A stretch of 64,000 nucleotides of DNA from Panicum virgatum (taxonomy: Eukaryota > Streptophyta > Magnoliopsida > Poales > Poaceae): the NCBI RefSeq assembly GCF_016808335.1, contig NC_053147.1:18028913-18092912 (forward strand). Reading direction: 5' to 3'. Positions 56,570-64,000 of this stretch are shown piece after piece (position 1 is the stretch's first letter; each line of letters starts with the position of its first letter). The notes under the pieces are model-generated. The model did not search any database. It was not told the DNA's origin and saw only the letters and a program-made list of their open reading frames with translations. The position numbers and the translations under genes were made by a program.

Positions 56570-58030
56570 CCCCTTCCCCTTCTCTATGTACTTCGTGTTC
56601 CATATAGTAGAATAACAGATCCATATTATGTAGAAAAGCCTTTCTAATATAAACTCCATATTTCTAGACATTCTTATAATTTGAAATGTATAGATGGTGA
56701 AACAATGTAAGCTAACTAGATATTTTCTTAGATAACAAAATATAATTATCCTAGTCCCTGCATCAACCAAGCAATGACGCACATAGCCATTTATTATCTG
56801 TACATCATACAAGTGCAGTGGTAACAATATCTTAAAGTTGGAGAGTTGGATCTTTTTTTTTCAATCCTAAACTATATTGTTCCCAAAATAATTATACATA
56901 TGTTTGAAGGGCTCCATATAGGATAAATTCCTTTAAGAATTGAATCCTGTAACATTATTTCAAACTCCTCGATCGCGGTTTGTCTCAGGATTTTTTTCTT
57001 TTTTCTTTTTTTGGGGGGGGGGGGGGGGGGGGGGTTGAGAAATGATGAATGCCACAACTCCTATTGTCTGTTTCTGATGTATGATTTTGGCTGCTTGTTT
57101 CACTGTATGATGTTTCAGAGGTAACTTCTGCTGCCATTTGTATTTGTATTTGGTATTGGACAATATCGGCTGGTGCATCACATGAAACTTTGGAGTTTTT
57201 CGGGCAGGGATTTTTCACAAGAAAAGGCTAGCTAATGATGATATAGGACCATTTATTGATGTATATAGCTTTTGCATCTTTTACAGGATATACAACAATG
57301 GACCTCAGATATTTTTCAATTTACCATTTTCACAGAGAAAAACTACAAATCTTAGCTGGTCTCCATTAATAGACATACTTTTTTCTGCGTGTGAAAGAAC
57401 AAAATGGCAATGACAAGCTACGACATATCTCCAAAATAGATTCAATGTATACAGATAAGAAGACAAAACTCATCAAGAAGCAAAGATAGAGCATGCATGC
57501 AGGCGCCATGAGAAAGGAAAAGAAATTAAAATTGTGATGATGTTTTATTTATTGATTTTCTTTGATTATTCAAGCAAAAGGCAAGGCAAAGGGGGCACTG
57601 TGAAGTAGTATATGTGCATGATGTGCTGAGAGGACCACACTGATGAGGATGTGCAAACCGATTGCAAGATAAGAGCCCTCTTTCCAAAAAGAACAAAAAA
57701 CAAAGGACATGATAAATAGATAACGAATGATACATAGTCTACACGCATATAATAGTTCTGACCTAAGGATACATTTGCTACGCCGGAGCTTGTAACAGAA
57801 TATTTGTTTCATCACGCGCGCATGCGTGCATATCTGCTAAAAGCTAGCCAGTTGCAACTTGCAATATATTATCTGGTAGAGGTAAACTGTGAGAAACAGG
57901 TGTATATATTTTCACTCGGTAGGGGAAAAGGTAGACATGGTTCGGGTTCTGTTTCTTAAAGAGCTATCAGCACAGGTTGATGGTGTTGTGGCCAATTAAG
58001 TCGTTGTACATTGTACTTAGCTTGCTGTTT
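56570..58030. other. Intergenic DNA without a recognised gene
   Basis: It includes a run of about 22 G near 57013-57034. A minus-strand frame at 57218-57050 (DAPADIVQYQIQIQMAAEVT) could be a decayed exon, but it runs into the G-run and has no clear partner. Confidence 0.4.
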
Positions 58031-58039
58031 AAATCTAAC

Positions 58040-58168
58040 TGTTTATGGTTCTTTCTGAGTGGAGGGAGTGAGTGACGCTGTAATTCTATTTGTTTTCTTG
58101 GTCGTTGTCTTTTGTTCTTTCCATCTAATAAAAGTTCGGCAAAGCTCTTGCCATCCTTTCAGAAAAAA
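58040..58168 (+). mobile_element. Very short 5'-truncated LINE
   Basis: The segment has the LINE 3' end layout (AATAAAAGTTCGGCAAAGCT, then an A-run) and is flanked by AAATCTAAC on both sides (58031-58039 and 58169-58177). Confidence 0.7.
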
Positions 58169-58179
58169 AAATCTAACCG

Positions 58180-60248
58180 AATTGTATATCTTTTCATATT
58201 CACTTAGGAGTAGACTTTTAATTAAAGTCAACTATCAACTTTTAATTAAAGGAAGAAAGGACATAATCTTCACATGTACTAGCTCAATTTGGCACCGGCG
58301 TCAGATATCTCATCAAATCTGTGTCCTAATTGACACTATTTAAGGAAAAGAACTACCGGGATCCTTATTCCACATCAAGAGCTGACCAAGCTCCACTAGA
58401 GAGGGAGTATTATATACTCCTACGTACGTACGAGTGAATTTTTTTGTCTTTCCGGATCATCTTGGACTTCATTAACCGGACACTTTATAATTATAAGCAA
58501 AAAAAACTTGCAACCCCTTAGCCCTTAAACTGACCTTCGATTAAAATTGAAACTAGCTGCATTAGTTGATTATTTGTTATAGTAGTTGCAAATGCATAGT
58601 GGTTGGTACCATGGCGTGTCTCATGTTCAGGGTGCTTTTGTGCGACGGTGTGTTGCTATGTGGCATGCATGTTCGGTGTGTGCGTTAGGATTTTCTCCTC
58701 TTCAATTCAAACCCGTTCCTTTCTGTAAGTGTGCTATGCGCTTCTATATCTGTTACACTACTGATGTTTCAACTGAAATCATCCGGACGCATCCCGACGT
58801 TGACGCAGGACGGTACTGAACAATACAGTGCTGTAGTACTATACCAGGAGGAGTCCTACAATGCAGAAACAAATGTTGATCAAATACGACCGGCCCTCCA
58901 TTATTTTCTCGAGTATTTTCGGTAGCCAGAAACAAACCTCATCATCTGCCTGACGAGTCCGAAGCAAAAAGGTAGGTAAAGCGAGAGACAGGCTCTGCAA
59001 GACTGCAGCGCTGCCAATCCTGCCCGGCCGGCCGGCTCGGTTGCGGTTGGCCTCACCAGAGAAACAGTGCGCGAGAGCCCCAGCGGGGAATTAATGTGCA
59101 CCGTCGTACACTGTAGCGGGATGAGATCCACGGAGTGACGGAGACGAACACAAACGGTCCCTGGGTTATCTCGGTCCCGGCCTCACCGATCCACGCCGGA
59201 CCACCCTGGCTAGCTAGCCTGCCTCTGCCTGACGACGACGCCCTCCGCCCCGGCCCTGTACATGCGCGCAGATTGCAGTGTCCGCCGGCCGGTCGCGCGT
59301 GTGGGCACGACCCCCCCTCGTGCGCGCACGCGGCTCCGGTCCGGCCCGGACCCTCCGTCGTCCGGTGCATGCACCATGCATGATCCGGCCGGGCCTCGTC
59401 GTGCTCCTGTAGCCCCCGCGGTGGTCGCGGTACTGCACGGCGGCACATGGCGAGCGATAGCCGCGTATGCACGCACAGTGATTCCGGTTGGAGCAGCTGG
59501 TTGCATCAAACAACAGTGTGGCTCTCGTGGCGGCCGGCCGGGTTCCATGGACACGAATGAGACCGCCAGAAACGGCCGATCGAGGTCGAGCTGACCGGCT
59601 GGAATCGACGCGCCAACCACCCGCCCGCTCCGGCGACGGCGAGGCAGCAGACGCGGTTCAAGCACCTTCGTCTCTCGCTCGCTCAGCTAGGAGTAGTCGT
59701 AGGAGCGCGTGCGTATGATTAACCGATGAGCAGGCCAGATCCGCACTCCTCGATCATCACTGTACTACCTAGACTCGGTCTGTGTGTATACGTCACAGCA
59801 TAGACCACGACGGAACAGTGTAGGTGCCGGCTGCCAGTACTCTTGGCTGCTGTCTGAATGAACTCACTGGTCGACGTCGACCAATGCTCTTGAGTGCGGC
59901 GACAACAGTGCAGCAGTGTCGTCGGATCCAAGAGCGTGCGGCGCGTGCGCAACTGCGCACCACGCACGCAACGGATCGATCGAGGCGCGCAGAGGGCGTG
60001 CCGGTGGCCGGCTTTCCGGGCGCAACGAGGTGACGTGTTTGGAGGCGAGACTACGGCGGCGTCCAATTCGGGGACGGGGGTGATGACCTGCCGCGCCCGC
60101 GCGCGAAGGCTCGAGCCAGCGGGGCGCGCCGGCCGGTCGGTGCGGCGGTGCCCTGGCTGCTCCCGTGGTTTGTGGTGCCGTCGGAACTTGCATGGTTGGT
60201 CTCGGGGCGCCGCTTGCTTGCCTGCATGCGCTGGGCCGTGATGGGTTT
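58180..60248. other. Intergenic DNA, GC-rich in its right half
   Basis: No gene was recognised. From about 58970 the composition is GC-rich and long frames appear on both strands (for example 59210-59665), none with a known domain. Confidence 0.4.
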
Positions 60249-60267
60249 GCACGATACGAAAGAAAAA

Positions 60268-60523
60268 AAAATGCGGTCGGGGTGAAACAGCCCCACCGTA
60301 TTTCATTAAGAGGAAGCGACCACGGTTTCTCCGACCGCGGAGCCCCCCTCCCGAACTCTGGCCCATGCCCACAAAGACCATGACTTGCGGCGAGCACAGC
60401 AAGAGAGATTTTTTTACCCCTGCACTGCTTGCCGGAAAATCCGTCCCCATAGGTGATCGAACCCGGCCGGCAGGCAGAGGGGCGCTACTAGGCCTGCTAG
60501 GCAGTCGGGCTGCAGGCTCGTTC
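60268..60523 (-). mobile_element. 256-bp retro-insertion with 19-bp target duplication
   Basis: The 19-bp GCACGATACGAAAGAAAAA lies on both sides (60249-60267 and 60524-60542). The minus strand reads TTAATGAAATACGGTGGGGC near its end, which resembles grass LINE 3' ends. A poly(A) tail is not evident, so the class is inferred. Confidence 0.65.
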
Positions 60524-60542
60524 GCACGATACGAAAGAAAAA

Positions 60543-61727
60543 GGATGGAGGAGGAAGCTTTTACTTGTACTGGGCCTTCTGGCCTTCACCAACGCAGGTA
60601 CCTCCCGCGGCGCCAGGAGACGCCCGCGCCCCGGCGCCGCCCTGGGACGAGCCATGCGCGCGCGAGGCTTCTGCGCCGTGCGCTCGCACCCCCCGTGGGC
60701 GACACCAATCGCCGCCCAAGGTGCCGTCGGTTTCGAACAGATGCAGCAGGCAGTACCTGACACTTTGGGGTGCTGATGCGCGGCTCGCCGCCTGTTCTGA
60801 CTTCTGAGCAATGGCGCCGTGCGGCCACCAGCCGGTGGCTTGCGACGCTGGGCGGCTCGCCGCCGGCTCCGCGGGGGTCAGTCAAGCCTGACGTACGGGA
60901 ACGGGGAACGGGACCGTCACCAACGGGAATTGCTACCAATCATTCGTCTCGATCCAAGCCTAGCTACTATCTCGGCGCTAGGTATTGCCTCACCTCGCGT
61001 CAGAATCAGATCCCCAAATCGCAAAGCGCCCTCCGGCACGCGATGCCCGGCCGGCCCCAAACAAAAAGAAAAGAAAGCAGCAGGAAAGCACCCGCTTTCC
61101 ACATCGTGCACGTTGTCATCAGCCACCAAAGACCAAGGCTCCGAGCCTCCGAGACACGCCAAACAAACACGCGGCACACGGCAGAAAAGGAGACGCCAGC
61201 CCCCCCCCCCCCCCCCCCCCCCCCAATCAGACAGCGAAGTACACGCTCCTCCCCCGCATCCCACCCCCAGAAAAGGCAAAGCGACAGGATCCCCGAGCGA
61301 GCACGAATCATGACCCCATCCATCTATCCATCTCACATCACCACCGTTTTTTTAACCAAAAGAAGGCTCCGGCAATGAGTACACACAGGCCCAATCAGTC
61401 GGCCGCTCACCTGTGACGTCGCCGGGGCAGAGCTGCCGCTTTCGCGCTGCTGCCCCGGCCCGGGCAGATTCTGTTTCCACAATGACCACACACACGCACA
61501 CCGGAAGAGGAGCGGCAGCTTACACAACCGAGCAATCAAACTTCAAACTGCGAGCCGCGAGAACACGAGGATGGGGTCGATTTCCTGATGGATTCAGACA
61601 AGAAACTGCCCCGAGCTCGCGCCGATACCTAGTTGAGTGGTTTGGAGACTTTGAGGAAACAGCGGGGAAAACAAATGCAACATCAGTGGAGAGAGCTTCG
61701 CTTCAGCTTCAGGTGATGGAGTTCTAG
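60543..61727. other. 3' flank of the LOG gene
   Basis: No gene was recognised. A run of about 25 C lies at 61200-61224. The right part should hold the LOG 3' UTR. Confidence 0.45.
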
Positions 61728-63862
61728 CTAGGAGTCTTCTGCCGGTGCGCCGGCGTTCCCGTAGCCGAGCTCCGAGATCTCCCAGCTCGTCGCGGGGGCT
61801 ACCTCCTGGTGCAACCGGGTGATTTGCTGAGCACGGGCAGGGACATGGTAATTGTTCAAAATTTAGTGAGAAATGTAAACGAAAGTGTAACACTATAAGT
61901 TTACTTGAAAAGGGATTTTTCAGTTAATAAATCACTTGTTACCTCCATCTTTGTCAGCAGCTCGCTTGCGGTTGGTGCAGAAACAAATATTTGCCTGCAG
62001 TCAGGGTTGATGAAGCCCTCGGTTGCCCCCTTTTCAAACAGGGCAATCAGCGGGTCGTAGTAACCATCGACATTCAGCAAGCCGACCTGTAGGACGCCTT
62101 AATTTGTTTTAAAAGAGCTTGCTGCTGATTTGTTCAGTAACCATGTATGTATGCATGTATATCTATCAGTCCAGTACTCCAGTAGATGTGTATCAGTGTA
62201 CTTACTGGCTTGTCATGAATTCCAAGTTGGCACCAGGTTATCATCTCCAACAACTCCTCCATTGTTCCATACCCACCTGATACAAATTTGTAAGCAAGTT
62301 ATACTAGAATTATCGGTGATGCAAGCAGGAAATCGTTGAACATCAGGCACCTGGGAGAGCGACGAACGCTTCAGATTGGCGAGCCATCTCAGCTTTCCTC
62401 TGATGCATGTCGGCTACAACCTTCACTTCTCCTACACTTTCGCCTGAAATCTGTTTAAAAGAGACCCATGTGCAAATGTCAGTACGGATTACAGAGTACA
62501 CTTCCCAACAGGCGTACATACATGGCTCTTGCTCATGTCTAGTTGGCATTTGCACTACTGAATTCAGGAATCAACTAAACCTAGAGCTCCAAATTGTGTC
62601 GTACCTAACTCTCTAACAAGGGCCCTGTTGTGCCTCCCGTAAATTTTTTGAAAAAAACATCTTTCTATATTTGAAGTACTAAACATAGACTAATCACAAA
62701 ATTAATTACAGAACTCGTCTGTAAATCGCGAGATGAATCTAATGAGCCTAATTAATCCGTCATTAGAGGTTGTTTACTGTAGCAATTTAGCATCAAATTA
62801 TGGCCTAATTAGGTTCATTAGATTCGTCTCGCGATTTACAGGCAAATTGTGCAATACGTTTTTTATTTCGTCTAGATTTAAGTCTCCATACAAGTGCCGG
62901 AAATAAAATTTGGAACTTTGAATTTGGAAACTAAACACGGCGAAGGTAGGAGCCCACTGCTACAAATACCAAGTCCTAGCTTGGCCAGGGAGAATGGGTC
63001 TGCCTTCACGCCATTAGCAAAGTAGAACAATTCAAAAGGGCGACAGAACGGTACGACAAGAAAGAATAGAAAGCTCAACAGTCATTCACTGAATCCTTTT
63101 CCTAGCTAAAGCTGAATCATGAACGGGACATGCTTAAATTTGATCCAAACGCTACACGGATCACACCAGCACGCATCATTGCACTGCATACCACCCTAAG
63201 CTATACCAAGCAAAAGGACTGATCAGTTGATCAGCTGAACAGAATATACCCATCCCTACACTCTGAAACAGGTACCATACCATGAACAGAACTCAGAGTA
63301 AAGAAACCGCATACCTCAATAGGCATGAGCGCTTTAGGAATCACCCTGTGAACAAAAGGCAAACAGAAACACCGGCTCCCACATCAGATAGAGTCTCCTA
63401 AACGGGGTGCAGAAAAGAGGGTGTAATTTGTGCAGCAGGCAGTAGCTACCCAAGGACATGGCAGCCGCCGTCGCGAACCGTCCGCGCAATCACGCCCATC
63501 AGCCCGATGCTGCCGCCGCCGTAGACCAGGCCGATGCCCCTCCGCACCTACGAGATGCAACAAGGGAAAAAGGCACGCGCACGACGCTCACCTACCAAAG
63601 AACTCAAAAAAAATCCAAGGAAACAACGGCGCGGGCAAGGCCAGCCGGCGCGCCAGGCGGTGTCGTCGTCCTGGCGCGCCGGCCGAGCGCGGCGGTGAGC
63701 TGAGCTCCTTCCTTGCTGCCATGCACGCACGCACGCACTCACCAGCTCGTGGCCGAGCTCGAGCGCGGCGTCCGCGAACACCTTCCGGTGCCCGGTGCTG
63801 CTGCCGCAGAAGACGCAGATCGTGCGGAACCTGCTCGGCACGGCGGCCGCTCCGTCGCCCAT
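61728..63862 (-). CDS. LOG: Cytokinin riboside 5'-monophosphate phosphoribohydrolase (LOG family)
   Basis: Seven exons, 63862-63743, 63547-63450, 63345-63315, 62450-62351, 62276-62206, 62086-61943 and 61826-61728, join in phase to 220 residues, the usual size. LOG enzymes release the active free-base cytokinin directly from its nucleotide form in the cytosol. Visible family features are [19 protein letters not shown] at the N-terminus, [11 protein letters not shown], then [15 protein letters not shown] and the PGGYGTMEE motif that forms the active site, with the exon border inside PGG. The C-terminus ([13 protein letters not shown]) is variable in the family. The start is the first ATG of a GC-rich exon. 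All splice sites are GT-AG. It looks intact; which LOG paralogue it is cannot be told. Confidence 0.97.
62622..62943. mobile_element. MITE in the third intron of LOG
   Basis: Inverted arms at 62719-62754 and 62806-62841 (TGTAAATCGCGAGATGAATC and its partner) flank a short loop. The outer ends, GGCCCTGTTG and ACTAAACACGGC, resemble a very common grass MITE with GGCC-TGTTT ends. The target duplication was not resolved. Confidence 0.7.
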
Positions 63863-64000
63863 GTCGACCGACCACGCAGCTAGCTAGCTAGCTAGCCGTG
63901 CTGTGCCTGGGAGGAGCTCGCTCGCTCAGCTCGTAGGAGCTAGCCCGCAGGTGGTCGCTCGGTGGTGCCGTGTTTGGCTGCGCGTGCGTTATCTCCAGCG
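63863..64000 (-). other. LOG 5' flank or leader
   Basis: A short GCTA repeat lies at about 63880-63896. No TATA box is visible before the window ends, so the transcription start may lie outside. Confidence 0.45.

Noticed and set aside
59210..60450. Several long frames on both strands
   Set aside because: High GC content keeps several frames open at once. No domain, splice pattern or promoter supports a gene.

Overview
The window is nuclear DNA of a grass, probably a panicoid. The evidence is spliced plant genes, GC-rich first exons, Stowaway- and hAT-type MITEs, a Tat-type gypsy element and a CACTA element with TTAGTGCCGGC subterminal repeats. The species cannot be fixed from the sequence alone. 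About half of the window is transposon-derived.

Left third (1-24 kb) is gene-bearing: the 3' end of an unrecognised gene (133-637, +), ribosomal protein eL28 (1847-3042, +) with two tandem box C/D snoRNA-like units in its last intron, a LINE remnant, a jacalin-related lectin (5217-5977, -) with an apparent GC-AG intron, a solo LTR with a perfect 5-bp target duplication, an arabinogalactan peptide gene (9063-9251, +), a DUF1639 gene (10954-16758, -, with a further 5' UTR intron up to about 18.37 kb) whose 4.1-kb intron carries a Copia-like element with an RTE LINE nested in one LTR, and an F-box/LRR gene (21898-24027, -) broken by a hAT MITE and a one-base homopolymer frameshift.

Middle (26.4-40.8 kb) is a decayed Ty3/gypsy element of the dual-RNase-H (Tat-like) kind with about 1.3-kb LTRs. 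Its gag is split by a 3.4-kb AT-rich insert carrying a roughly 96-bp minisatellite, and it has an antisense reading region between integrase and the 3' LTR.

Right-centre (41.8-54.9 kb) is the most interesting locus. An 11,850-bp CACTA element (42779-54628, 3-bp TGA duplication) sits inside the coding sequence of a bHLH87-like transcription factor gene. Both transposon genes, a TNP2-type transposase and a Transposase_24/Ulp1 fusion, read through without a stop in the model given here, and each is preceded by an array of the same hairpin motif. The 5' intron of the second gene holds a ubiquitin-specific protease fragment, in the opposite orientation, with its exons in permuted order.

Right end (55-64 kb): a candidate terminal-inverted-repeat element, small LINE and MITE fragments, long homopolymers, GC-rich non-coding DNA, and a complete seven-exon LOG cytokinin-activating enzyme gene (61728-63862, -) with a MITE in its third intron. 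The genes form no operon or shared pathway; the coherent story is of host genes accumulating and being split by transposons.
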